64,000 nucleotides of DNA from Fervidibacter sinensis (GTDB taxonomy: Bacteria > Armatimonadota > Fervidibacteria > Fervidibacterales > Fervidibacteraceae). The position numbers and the translations under genes are program-made. Shown in pieces: positions 41,229 to 49,682 of this stretch. A model generated the notes under the pieces. It saw only the letters and a program-made list of their open reading frames with translations. It had not been told where the DNA came from and ran no database searches. Numbering within the stretch: position 1 is the stretch's first letter; each line of letters starts with the position of its first letter. The stretch lies in NCBI GenBank assembly GCA_032161045.1, contig JAVHTH010000002.1; one strand, written 5' to 3'.

Positions 41229-42779
41229 CTATTTTGCTTGAATTGAGCGCTTTTCGGCAACTCGCTTGCGTCGCTCCAGTTCAATTCTGAACCTCTCGTA
41301 AAGTTCCCATTCGCCTGTATCCGCCAAAATCGCCAATTGCTCCTCGTCCCAATTGCGGTGCAAACTGCCGAATACGGGTTTGCCCGTTTTGCGCCGATAC
41401 CACACATAGTAGGCAATCCATGCAGCGACCCAAAGCGGTCCCATGATGCGGGCAATCTCGTGAGTCCACAAAACAATCACGACCATCGCAAATGTGCCTA
41501 TAACTGCCAATATGCCCAAAATTGGAATTTCTGCCTCACCAACACGAATGTTGAACGGGACTTTGTAAGGGCGCGGCGTGTGGGGCTCTTTGATGCGGAG
41601 AGCGATAAGCGCTGTGGTGCTCAAAAAGTAAGCCAACATTGCACCGAAAGCATACATGTTCGCCATAGTTTCCATTGCTTTCCTGCCACTGAAGAAAGCG
41701 AAAACGGCTTGAGCCGCTGCAACGCCAGAGAAGAAAATGATGCTTCGGACAGGTGTGTGAAACTTGGGATGGACATGGCTGAGCCAATCGCTTATAAGCC
41801 CCAATTCAGCCATGCTGTAAGCCAACCGCGACGAGCCCATGACGCCTGTGTTGGCAGATATAAGCACGATTGTTGCAGCCAAAATCGCTGCCATCGGTCC
41901 TGCCAAAAAGCCGATGTAAGGCAAATGGGTTGCCAAGTAAGCAACAGGGTCACCTTCCCGCTGAGCGATGTCTTGCCAGTGGACAATTCCGAGCGAAACC
42001 GTAGGGAACGCCAAAGCAAACATCAGCACTACGATGATGAGCGCTAAAGATGTCCGTGGGACAACTGTTGCGGGACGGACGGTTTCTTGCGCCGCTTGTG
42101 AGACCGATTCCAAACCGACATACGAAATGACAGCAATAGTGACCGCGTAAAGTAACTGCTTGGTTGTCGGGAACTCGTTATGCCACTGATGCAAAAACAG
42201 TTCGGGCTTCCAAGCAAAGGCAAATCCGATGACGATGATGGAAGCCTCCATGAACATGTCCAAAGCGCCCAAAACTTCATTGAACAGTGACGATTCTCGG
42301 ATGCCTTTAATGTTGAGCGCGGCAAGGAAGGCAATGAGCATAAGTGTCTCGGCAAGCCAGACGAGATTGACATTGTGGAACGGACCAATGTTGACAGAGA
42401 ATTCGCGGGCAAAGGGGAAGAAGAAGTTGATGTAACCCGCCGAAGCCATCGCGAACAAAGCGACATCAACGGTGTAATCCAGCATCAGTGCAGCACCTGC
42501 CATCAATCCCCAAAGATCACCCAAGCCACGCAGGGTGAAGTATTGTCCGCCACCAGCAACAGGGTAAGCGGAAGCCATCTCCGTGTAAGCCAAGCCGACG
42601 AAGATGTAGACAATACCTGCGATGGCAAATGCCAGTGGTGTTGCTCCCTGCGCTGCAGCCATGACTAAACCGAGCGCGACATACACATCAGCCCCAACAT
42701 CGGCGTAACCCCAACAAAACGAGCCCCAAACTGAAATCTCTCGTCGCAATTTGACCTTACCTGAACTTTCCTCTTCCAC
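41229..42779 (-). CDS. APC family amino acid permease
   Basis: 516 residues with about 12 membrane segments. APC hallmarks: ISVWGSFCWGYADVGADVYVALGLV in helix 1, FVGLAYTEMASAYPVAGGGQYF in helices 2-3, YVGLESVSQAAQETVRPATVVPR in helix 6 and the loop after it, and NTGVMGSSRLAYSMAELGLI in helix 8. A soluble C-terminal extension of about 60 residues (RNWDEEQLAILADTGEWELYERF) is unusual. GTG start at 42779. It follows the M42 peptidase gene by 23 bases, so peptide breakdown and amino acid uptake may be coupled. The transported amino acid is unknown. Confidence 0.9.
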   Translation of the reverse strand: MEEESSGKVKLRREISVWGSFCWGYADVGADVYVALGLVMAAAQGATPLAFAIAGIVYIFVGLAYTEMASAYPVAGGGQYFTLRGLGDLWGLMAGAALMLDYTVDVALFAMASAGYINFFFPFAREFSVNIGPFHNVNLVWLAETLMLIAFLAALNIKGIRESSLFNEVLGALDMFMEASIIVIGFAFAWKPELFLHQWHNEFPTTKQLLYAVTIAVISYVGLESVSQAAQETVRPATVVPRTSLALIIVVLMFALAFPTVSLGIVHWQDIAQREGDPVAYLATHLPYIGFLAGPMAAILAATIVLISANTGVMGSSRLAYSMAELGLISDWLSHVHPKFHTPVRSIIFFSGVAAAQAVFAFFSGRKAMETMANMYAFGAMLAYFLSTTALIALRIKEPHTPRPYKVPFNIRVGEAEIPILGILAVIGTFAMVVIVLWTHEIARIMGPLWVAAWIAYYVWYRRKTGKPVFGSLHRNWDEEQLAILADTGEWELYERFRIELERRKRVAEKRSIQAK

Positions 42780-42802
42780 GACTGCTCACCTTCTGGTCCG
42801 TC

Positions 42803-43873
42803 TTATGTGCCCGGAATGAAACTGTCTTCGTCGCTTAATGAGACCACAAAGGTGGCAATGAGTTTCGCTGCATTTTCCAAATCGCTCAAAGCAACCATTT
42901 CAACAGGTGAGTGCATGTAGCGGTTAGGGATGCTGATCAAGCCAGTAGCGACACCCGACCTGCTGATTTGGATTGCGTTGGCATCTGTCCCCGTTGGTCT
43001 TGATGCTCCCGCAAGTTGGTAAGGTATGCCTTCTTTCTCCGCAGTTTCAACCAACCTGCGAAAGACAACAGGGTTGATGTTTGGTCCCCTGTAGATGACT
43101 GGACCTGCCCCCAACTTTATTTCGCCGACTTGGCGCTTGTCGGTATTGGGATGGTCGGTTGCGAAAGTGACATCAACGGCGATGCCAACATCGGGTGCAA
43201 TTCCGAAAGCGCTGGTGATGGCTCCGCGCAAACCGACCTCCTCTTGGACAGTGCTGACGGCGAAAACGGCTGCTTTGAGTTCGCTTTTGCGTTCGCTTAA
43301 AAGCCTCAACGCTTCCATCACTGTCCAAGCCCCAACTTTATCGTCAATGCCGGGCGCGTTTATGAACCCGTTACTCATCTCGCGAACTTCCAACTTGAAG
43401 GTCACGATATCACCGATCTTGACTTTCTTTTTCGCTTCTTCCCCGCTTTTTGCACCGATGTCAACCCAAATTTCGTGGAACTTGGGGATTTGCTTTCGCT
43501 CTTCTTCGGTGAGCAGGTGAATAGGTTTTCGCGCGATTATGCCGTTGATCGGACCTTCGTTCGTCCAAACCACAACTGGCTGTCCAATTAAGACCTGCAT
43601 GTCAAACCCGCCGATGGGGTTGACATACAGAAAGCCTTGCTCGTCAATGTGCTGGACCATCAAGCCGATTTGGTCACAGTGCCCCGCAAGCATCACCCTC
43701 GGTTTGCCGTCAGGGTTGAGTGCTGCGATGACATTGCCGTGGACATCTGTCTTAACTTCGTCGGCATAATTTCTCGCCCACGACCGGACGATTTCTTGCA
43801 CCCTCTCCTCGTAACCCGAAGGGCTCGGCGTTTGAAGCAACTGGAACAGAAAATGCTTGCCTTGTTCGTCCAT
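42803..43873 (-). CDS. M42 family aminopeptidase
   Basis: 356 residues, typical of M42 (TET aminopeptidase/deblocking aminopeptidase). Metal and catalytic residues: LAGHCDQIG (His65, Asp67), INAPGIDDKVG (Asp177), STVQEEVGLRGA (Glu211, Glu212), IAVDVTFATD (Asp234) and NRYMHSPVEM (His near 319). These enzymes form large tetrahedral cytosolic particles that trim peptides. The genes are sometimes annotated as endoglucanase, wrongly. It starts with ATG 43873 (GGAGGTGAACC before it) and is followed by the APC permease gene. Confidence 0.93.
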   Translation of the reverse strand: MDEQGKHFLFQLLQTPSPSGYEERVQEIVRSWARNYADEVKTDVHGNVIAALNPDGKPRVMLAGHCDQIGLMVQHIDEQGFLYVNPIGGFDMQVLIGQPVVVWTNEGPINGIIARKPIHLLTEEERKQIPKFHEIWVDIGAKSGEEAKKKVKIGDIVTFKLEVREMSNGFINAPGIDDKVGAWTVMEALRLLSERKSELKAAVFAVSTVQEEVGLRGAITSAFGIAPDVGIAVDVTFATDHPNTDKRQVGEIKLGAGPVIYRGPNINPVVFRRLVETAEKEGIPYQLAGASRPTGTDANAIQISRSGVATGLISIPNRYMHSPVEMVALSDLENAAKLIATFVVSLSDEDSFIPGT

Positions 43874-43922
43874 AACGGTTCACCTCCAAATGCAAACATT
43901 GTGGCGCAGGACGAAGGATATT

Positions 43923-43982
43923 GTGGGGGCAATGTTTTACACCTGACTGTTTTAGTCGACACGGTTTAAAACCGTGCCCTAC
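43923..43982. repeat. diverged twin-palindrome element
   Basis: 60 bases ending ACCGTGCCCTAC. The right half is a clean hairpin (CACGGTTTAAAACCGTG). The left half (GGGGGCAATGTTTTACACC) is a decayed form of the GGGCAGGGTTTTACACCC half seen in intact copies near 63.1 kb. It lies between two minus-strand genes. Confidence 0.6.
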
Positions 43983-44000
43983 AATGAGCCACATGAAGAG

Positions 44001-45206
44001 TCAAACTGCTCCCGTCTCATCCCACTCGCTTTCCTCAAGCACGATCGCGGAACCAAAAGGCAAATGTTCGCGCCATTGCGGTTCGGGGCGACTTAAAATC
44101 CAAAGGACAGGGTAAGGTGGCGGTGTCGGTGGGTAATCGCCCATTCCGTCCGTTAAATAGACAACCGCTTCGGGGACAGGTGGTTGCCTGAACCTCTCAA
44201 AAGCAGGGCGAAAATCTGTCCCACCACGACCCTTGAGTTCCCTCGCTTTAGGCAAAGGAACAAAAGGCGGGAAAATTTCATCGCTTGTAACTTCCGCATC
44301 ACATGTGACCAAGCGAATTGTCAAGCGGGGGTAATCTTTGCGGATGGCGAGAACTTCCCTCCAAAATTGTTCAAGTTGCTCAGAAGTGATTGAACCGGAA
44401 GTGTCAATGACGACGCCCAAAATCCCGTAGCGTTCCCGTTGGGGCTTTGGCAAGAGCGCTACTGACTGATACCTGCGCGATGGTGGGTAGTTCCAATGGC
44501 TTATGACCCTTTGCTGGACGAACTGTCTCAGGACTTTTTGCCAAGGGACTTTTGCCTTACCGCTCGCAATCACCAACTCGTCAACCCAAGCAGGGACACT
44601 TCCATGTCCTCGGACGCTTTCGGCGAACTCCGCTGCCTCTTTCATCCATTGTTGCCATTGCTCTGGAGATGGGGCATCGGTCGCTGCGGGCAAAAATTCA
44701 CAACCGCCTCCTCCTTCGCCACCCGTTTGCTTTTTGTCGCCACTTTCGCCTTTTCGCTCTTTTGCCAGCAGTAAGTATTTCGCTTCAGTTGACATTTGTT
44801 CCCATTGCTCTTCGGTCAAGCCAAAAACTTGTGGGTTGACGGTTATCGCGAACTTTGGCATTCGCTCAAAATCGGGCTCAAGCAAACGGTTGACAGTATC
44901 ATCGGCTGCGATGTTCCAAGCATCTTTGTCTTCCTTGTCCGAGCCCCGCAAGGGATGAGACAAGGCAGCGTGAAGGGTTTCATGGGCAAGTAGGAAAACC
45001 AAATCACTGTCGGAAAGGCGCTGCAAAAATTGAGCCTTGTAAAACACCCGCTTGCCGTCGGTCGCGGCGGTGAATATGCGCATTGAATCTGCTTCTTTGG
45101 CGCTCAAAACCCTGTGTTCTAACCTCAAAGCCAAAGCGCCGTAGAAGGGCAATCTGATAAGCAATGTTGAAAGGCACTTGCGAATTCGCTCCTGTTGCGA
45201 TGGCAT
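44001..45206 (-). CDS. VWA-like metallopeptidase-domain protein (DUF2201/YwmD-type)
   Basis: 401 residues from ATG 45206 (GGAGAGCG before it; a longer frame has no ribosome site). An N-terminal putative metallopeptidase domain holds FLLAHETLHAALSHP (HExxH at 75-79) and then DAWNIAADDTVNRLL. A Gly/Ser-rich linker follows. The C-terminal VWA-like domain has VVIDTSGSITSEQLEQFW (a MIDAS-like DxSxS) and GGTDFRPAFERF plus VVYLTDGMGDYP. This is the layout of DUF2201/'VWA-like' proteins, commonly beside MoxR ATPases, though none is visible here. Function unknown. Repeats surround it on both sides. Confidence 0.88.
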   Translation of the reverse strand: MPSQQERIRKCLSTLLIRLPFYGALALRLEHRVLSAKEADSMRIFTAATDGKRVFYKAQFLQRLSDSDLVFLLAHETLHAALSHPLRGSDKEDKDAWNIAADDTVNRLLEPDFERMPKFAITVNPQVFGLTEEQWEQMSTEAKYLLLAKERKGESGDKKQTGGEGGGGCEFLPAATDAPSPEQWQQWMKEAAEFAESVRGHGSVPAWVDELVIASGKAKVPWQKVLRQFVQQRVISHWNYPPSRRYQSVALLPKPQRERYGILGVVIDTSGSITSEQLEQFWREVLAIRKDYPRLTIRLVTCDAEVTSDEIFPPFVPLPKARELKGRGGTDFRPAFERFRQPPVPEAVVYLTDGMGDYPPTPPPYPVLWILSRPEPQWREHLPFGSAIVLEESEWDETGAV

Positions 45207-45245
45207 CTTTTTCGCTCTCCTCTTGCATCTGCATAAATTCACCCT

Positions 45246-45308
45246 GTAGCGTCGTCCCTTGTGAGCGACGGTCGTTAAACTATCGTCGGGGACAAGCCCC
45301 GACGCTAC
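45246..45308. repeat. 63-bp twin-palindrome element
   Basis: Ends GTAGCGTCG and CGACGCTAC are perfect inverted repeats, and two inner hairpins (CGTCCCTTGTGAGCGACG and CGTCGGGGACAAGCCCCGACG) sit side by side. This is the same architecture as the 65-bp units at 24.4 and 63.1 kb with different bases. Confidence 0.7.
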
Positions 45309-45384
45309 CGATTCGTTCAAGATGCATCGTGAACGAAGATTTGCTGGCACGGTGTAAAACTGCGCCCTGTTGTGCTGTGAAATT

Positions 45385-45981
45385 TCAAACCTGCCCGTTT
45401 GACCCGTTGTGGGCATTTCCCACTTGTGTTAATCCTCGCCACTGTCTCCACTTTTTGCCCAATGGCTTGAGTTTCCCGCCGGGGAAAGTGTCAACGAATT
45501 CAAGCACCACTCCTTCAAACCTGCCCCAGTCAAATATCAGGACGATGATAGTCCAAAGAAGCGATGTTCGGAACGCGTGAGGCGCGTAGGTAAAAGCCAG
45601 AAAGAAAGGAGCAAAAACTGCGGGGCAAGCGACAGCCATCATCATGGACTTTGATGGGAATTTCCAGACCAGAACCGTTGCGATTGCAAGATAAACAATT
45701 GTCAATTTGGAAGGCACAAACCCGGCAGCGGTTATGCCGAAAAGACTACCGAAGACCATGACCATGTCCAACGCAAAGTCAAATTGCCCCAACCGAGTTG
45801 GCGATGATGATTTGCGTGCAAACCATCCATCCAAGATGTCGGCAGTCCAACCTACCAACAAAGCGTAAACTATGATCGTCAAAGCGGCATTTTTGTCCGC
45901 AATGCTGAAACCCACCCAAGCGAGGTAGAAAGCCAATGCCAACCTAAATATTGTCAAGCCATCGGCGAGCCAGCCTGCCAT
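45385..45981 (-). CDS. CDP-alcohol phosphatidyltransferase family protein
   Basis: 198 residues with six membrane segments. The catalytic motif reads TADILDGWFARKSSSPTRLG with Asp48, Asp51, Gly52, Ala55, Arg56 and Gly65, followed by Asp68 and Asp72. In the standard motif three residues separate the Gly from the next Asp; here there are only two (QF), so spacing differs by one. The family makes phospholipids such as phosphatidylglycerol phosphate by transferring a phosphatidyl group from CDP-diacylglycerol to an alcohol. The acceptor cannot be told. Start ATG 45981 (GAGCGACG before it). Confidence 0.85.
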   Translation of the reverse strand: MAGWLADGLTIFRLALAFYLAWVGFSIADKNAALTIIVYALLVGWTADILDGWFARKSSSPTRLGQFDFALDMVMVFGSLFGITAAGFVPSKLTIVYLAIATVLVWKFPSKSMMMAVACPAVFAPFFLAFTYAPHAFRTSLLWTIIVLIFDWGRFEGVVLEFVDTFPGGKLKPLGKKWRQWRGLTQVGNAHNGSNGQV

Positions 45982-46048
45982 CGTCGCTCACCTACAAAAG
46001 GATTGTAGCGCGATGGCAAGTTGGCGGTGCGAATAATGCGAAACCAAG

Positions 46049-46312
46049 TTAACTTTCTTGAGCGAGAAGTTGGTCAATAGCTTGCTGGATTTCCTCAGCG
46101 GTTGGCATCCTTTCTGCATCGTAGCGTGAAAAGACTTTCACGCCGTTGACGGAAACATCAAATTCGCCTTGGTCAACAGGCACAAGTGTCAATTCCATGT
46201 TTCGGTTGAATTTCAGCCCATAGGCGCCGAGCAACTGATTAGCCAATTGAATGGCGTGAGGTTGATGACCGCAAGGTTGGCAGTATGTGATGCGAATGCT
46301 GAGTTTCGCCAT
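46049..46312 (-). CDS. SelT/SelW/SelH (Rdx) family redox protein
   Basis: 87 residues, thioredoxin-like Rdx fold. RITYCQPCGHQPHAIQLANQLL holds the redox motif CQPC at 11-14 in place of the Cys-x-x-Sec of animal selenoprotein W. NMELTLVPVDQGEFDVSVNGVKVFSRYDAERMPTAEEI is the typical rest, including the 'G.FdV.v.g..v.s' strand pair. A small cytosolic thiol redox protein, partners unknown. Ribosome site GAGGTGAAC before ATG 46312. Isolated gene. Confidence 0.92.
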   Translation of the reverse strand: MAKLSIRITYCQPCGHQPHAIQLANQLLGAYGLKFNRNMELTLVPVDQGEFDVSVNGVKVFSRYDAERMPTAEEIQQAIDQLLAQES

Positions 46313-46382
46313 CGTCCGTTCACCTCACTCTTAGCGAGCCTCAAAAGATGCAAAGGTTACACTGGGGCAAGGTTCAGACCCT

Positions 46383-47582
46383 TTATTGGACGAGGGCATT
46401 GGAAATTGAGCGCTGCAGAATTTCAACTGCTTGGTCAATTTCCTCCGAAGTCACCGTGAGGGGCGGCAGGAAGCGGATGATGTAGTCACCTATGGCGTTG
46501 ACGATAAGCCCGGTCGGTTCCGCTTTTAGGCATTCGTCCCTAACTTTGGGAGCAATTGGTTCGGTAAACTCCAACGCAACCATCAAGCCCTTGCCCCTAA
46601 CTTCCTTGACAGGTGCATTCAACTCCCTCAGTTTCGCCATCAAGTAGTCGCCCATTCGTTGTGCGTTTTCAATGAGCCGCTCTCCCTCCAAAGCGTCCAA
46701 AACCGCCAACGCTGCTGCGCATGCCAAATAGTTCCCGCCGAAAGTTGATGCGTGAGTTCCGGGTTGAAACAATTCAGCCCATTCAGGTTTTGCGAGCATC
46801 GCCCCCATCGGAAAGCCGCCGGCAATGCTTTTTGCGAGGGTGAAAATGTCGGGTTGAATGCCATAGTGTTGGAACGCAAATAACTTGCCCGTCCTTCCCA
46901 TCCCGGTTTGAACTTCATCAAGGATGAGCAAGACATTCCGCTCTTGACAAATTCTCGCAACTTGAGGCAGGTAATCGTCAGGTGGGACTTTAACGCCGCT
47001 TTCGCCTTGTATTGGTTCAAGGATGACGGCACAGGTCTCATCAGTAATCGCTTCCTCAAGGGCTTTTGCGTCGCCAAAGGGAACAAATTTGATGCCGGGA
47101 AGCAACGGTTCAAAACCTTTGTGATACTTGGGTTGTCCCGTGACCGAGAGCGCCCCAAAAGTTCGTCCATGAAAACTGTCAATGGCTGCGATGATTTCCC
47201 ATTTGCCGCCGAGTTTTTCTTTCCCGACCTTGCGGGCAAGTTTTAAAGCGGCTTCGTTCGCTTCTGCTCCGCTGTTGCAGAAAAAGCATTTGTAGCCACC
47301 GCTGAGTTCACTCAATCGCTTTGCCAGTTTAGCCTGTAGTGGGTTGTGAAACAGATTGCTTGTGTGCCAGAGCATTGACGCTTGGTGTTGAATTGCAGCG
47401 ACAATTTTAGGGTGACAATGTCCAAGCCCGCAAACGGCAATTCCTGTCAAGAAGTCAAGATATTCCTTGCCTTCTGTGTCCCAAAGTTTGGTGCCGTAGC
47501 CGCGAACGAAAGCGACTGGCATTCGGGAGTAATTGGGCACTAACCCCTCTTGCGCTAACTGAACCACTTCGTCCAAAGTCAT
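46383..47582 (-). CDS. argD: class III aminotransferase, probably acetylornithine aminotransferase
   Basis: 399 residues from ATG 47582 (GGGGGCAG before it). It reads as subgroup III aminotransferase: AFVRGYGTKLWDTEGKEYLDFLTGIAVCGLGHCHP, CFFCNSGAEANEAALKLARKV, IIAAIDSFHGRTFGALSVTGQ, ILDEVQTGMGRTGKLFAFQHYGI and FTLAKSIAGGFPMGAM with the PLP lysine. It ends ALDALEGERLIENAQRMG and GLIVNAIGDYIIRFLPPLT. The length and DFLTGIAV opening favour ArgD (N-acetylornithine + 2-oxoglutarate) in arginine synthesis. LysJ or ornithine aminotransferase are possible alternatives. It lies 37 bases after ktrA. Confidence 0.88.
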   Translation of the reverse strand: MTLDEVVQLAQEGLVPNYSRMPVAFVRGYGTKLWDTEGKEYLDFLTGIAVCGLGHCHPKIVAAIQHQASMLWHTSNLFHNPLQAKLAKRLSELSGGYKCFFCNSGAEANEAALKLARKVGKEKLGGKWEIIAAIDSFHGRTFGALSVTGQPKYHKGFEPLLPGIKFVPFGDAKALEEAITDETCAVILEPIQGESGVKVPPDDYLPQVARICQERNVLLILDEVQTGMGRTGKLFAFQHYGIQPDIFTLAKSIAGGFPMGAMLAKPEWAELFQPGTHASTFGGNYLACAAALAVLDALEGERLIENAQRMGDYLMAKLRELNAPVKEVRGKGLMVALEFTEPIAPKVRDECLKAEPTGLIVNAIGDYIIRFLPPLTVTSEEIDQAVEILQRSISNALVQ

Positions 47583-47619
47583 CGCTCTGCCCCCTTTCAA
47601 CTTTGCCCCCAGCACTGGC

Positions 47620-48276
47620 TTAGAGGCTCAAGATTTTCTCCAAGTCCTCATTGCGACCGAAGATGAGGAGGTGGTCTTTCGGTTTAATTTCGTCCTCCCC
47701 ACCGGGGTTTGGAATCATGGTGCCGTTTCGCTTAATGGCAATTACCGTGACACCATACTTGCGGCGCAAATCAAGTTCCTTGAGTTTCTTGTTGTGCATC
47801 CATTTGGGAGCCTCAAGTTCCTCCAAACTCCAATTAGGGTCAAGTTCCAAGTAAGCGGCGATGCGACCCGGCGAGAGCAATTGGTGAGCCAACCTTTCAC
47901 CTGCTTCCATTTCTGGGAAAACAATCAAGTCAGCGCCAATCTTTTCAAGTATATGGGCTTGTCGCTCAGTCACCGCTTTTGCCGCAATGAAACGAGCCCC
48001 TAACTCCTTCAAAGTTGCAGTGATGAGGATGCTGCTTCCCAAATCGGTGCCAGTAGCCACAACGCAGGCATCGTAGTGAGGGATACCCAAGTTGCGAAGG
48101 ACATTTTCATCAGTTGCATCGGCACAACGCAAGTCTTCAACGAAATCACGGAATTCCTCAACAAGTGTCGGGTTCTTCTCCACAACCGTGACTTCGTTGC
48201 CCATCCTGATTAACTCCCGAACAACAGCCTGCCCGAAATAGCCTAAGCCAATGACCAAAATGTTGCTTCGCCTCAT
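47620..48276 (-). CDS. ktrA: KtrA-type potassium uptake regulator
   Basis: 218 residues, single RCK unit. RSNILVIGLGYFGQAVVREL is the NAD/ATP-binding glycine loop (GLGYFG). EVTVVEKNPTLVEEF, VVATGTDLGSSILITATLKELG and KIGADLIVFPEMEAGERLAHQLLSPG complete the Rossmann half. A C-terminal RCK_C follows with ELDLRRKYGVTVIAIKRNGTMIPNPGGEDEIKPKDHLLIFGRNEDL. It forms the octameric gating ring of the KtrB transporter, whose gene lies 15 bases upstream on the transcript. Confidence 0.93.
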   Translation of the reverse strand: MRRSNILVIGLGYFGQAVVRELIRMGNEVTVVEKNPTLVEEFRDFVEDLRCADATDENVLRNLGIPHYDACVVATGTDLGSSILITATLKELGARFIAAKAVTERQAHILEKIGADLIVFPEMEAGERLAHQLLSPGRIAAYLELDPNWSLEELEAPKWMHNKKLKELDLRRKYGVTVIAIKRNGTMIPNPGGEDEIKPKDHLLIFGRNEDLEKILSL

Positions 48277-48291
48277 GTCCGATCATCTCCG

Positions 48292-49668
48292 TCAGCCAAC
48301 AAGAATTTCCTCATGGGGGTAGCGAACATGCTCAACTCTTCTCCCGGCAATCGCTATTAACAAGGTTAACAACCCAATCCTTCCGACGAACATCGTCGCT
48401 ACCAAGATTAGTTTGCCCCAAACGCTAAGTAAAGGCGTCACGCCTGTAGATAATCCAACCGTGCCGAAGGCAGAGACTGCTTCAAAGAGAAGGCTCAAGG
48501 GTCCGTGAGGAATTCCTTGAACCAACAAATGCCTTTCAGTCATGCATAGAAGCAAAGTAGCAGCACCTATGGTGTTGACAGCAAGCAGAGTAAATGCGAC
48601 CGCTTTGGCAAGTCGCTCGGGCGGGACGGAACGATGAAATAGCACAACTTGCTCCCTCATCTTGATACTTGACCAAGTGGCTGCTGCCAAGACAGCGGCT
48701 GTCGTCGTTTTTACGCCGCCGCCGGTTCCCCCAGGTGATGCACCAATGAACATCCACAAACACAAAAGCCAAAGAGACGCCGCTGTTAATGAGCCCGTTG
48801 GGATAGTTGAAAAACCTGCCGTCCGTGCAGTGGCGGATTGAAAGAAAGCGGACATTATTTGAACGGGCAGGGTTTGGTTTCCGATCGTTTCGGGATTGTG
48901 AAACTCAAAGAGCCAAATCAGAATTGTCCCTCCCATCCACAAAATCAGGTTTGTGCTAAGAACCACTCGTGCGTGGACGGACCAACGAAGTTTTCTTCCC
49001 CTCAAACGGTCGGCAATTTCCACAACTACGGGAAAACCTATCCCTCCCAACATCAACAATGCAGCGATTGGCAAGACAACGAATGGGTCGTGAGCGAAAG
49101 GTTGAAGGCTGCCAGCCCAATTCCGCTCTTTTCCGACCAAGCCAAAGACATCAAACCCAGCGTTGCAGAAAGCGGAGATGCTGTGAAATATTGAGAACCA
49201 CAGCCTTTCACCGAATGGCAGGTTGTATTTGCCGAAAGCCCAAAAGAGCAAGGCTGTTCCCGCCAATTCGCTGGTAAAGGTAAGGGTAACGGTGTAACGA
49301 AGCAGCCTCCATGCCTCAACTAACTCCCCCAACATGATCTCAACGCTCAGTTTCTGAGTTACAGAAAGGCGGCGGCGAATTAGCATTGCAGCAAAGGCGG
49401 AAATTGTCATGTAACCTAAACCGCCAATTTGAATTAGAGCCAGCAGAATAACCTGCCCAAGCAAAGAAAGTGTGCTGCCGGGGTCTACCGGGGATAACCC
49501 AGTCACGCAAACGGCGCTTGTTGCCAGAAAAAGGGCATCCTCCCATGCAAGGCGTCCAACCTGCGAAGATATTGGCAATGCCAAGAGCAATGCCCCTATC
49601 ACTATGACGCCCGCAAAACTCAAAATGACCAGATGGGAAGGAGAAAGCGTCCACTGTTTCTGCTTCAT
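48292..49668 (-). CDS. ktrB: KtrB/TrkH-type potassium transporter
   Basis: 458 residues with eight or more membrane segments in four M1-P-M2 repeats. Pore-loop glycines are visible in SAVCVTGLSPVDPGSTLS, ISAFCNAGFDVFG, ATARTAGFSTIPTG and FEAVSAFGTVGLSTGVTPLLS, the four TxGx filter regions. ASPGGTGGGVKTTT lies in the membrane loop that gates Ktr channels. It takes up K+ (often Na+-coupled). It is followed by ktrA, making a complete KtrAB pair. Start ATG 49668 (AACGGCGAGTGCGAA before it, weak). Confidence 0.94.
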   Translation of the reverse strand: MKQKQWTLSPSHLVILSFAGVIVIGALLLALPISSQVGRLAWEDALFLATSAVCVTGLSPVDPGSTLSLLGQVILLALIQIGGLGYMTISAFAAMLIRRRLSVTQKLSVEIMLGELVEAWRLLRYTVTLTFTSELAGTALLFWAFGKYNLPFGERLWFSIFHSISAFCNAGFDVFGLVGKERNWAGSLQPFAHDPFVVLPIAALLMLGGIGFPVVVEIADRLRGRKLRWSVHARVVLSTNLILWMGGTILIWLFEFHNPETIGNQTLPVQIMSAFFQSATARTAGFSTIPTGSLTAASLWLLCLWMFIGASPGGTGGGVKTTTAAVLAAATWSSIKMREQVVLFHRSVPPERLAKAVAFTLLAVNTIGAATLLLCMTERHLLVQGIPHGPLSLLFEAVSAFGTVGLSTGVTPLLSVWGKLILVATMFVGRIGLLTLLIAIAGRRVEHVRYPHEEILVG

Positions 49669-49682
49669 TTCGCACTCGCCGT

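Noticed and set aside
41337..42047. 236-codon plus-strand frame opposite the APC permease
   Set aside because: It is rich in Cys, His and Arg with no fold signal and has no ribosome site; it mirrors the membrane helices of the permease.
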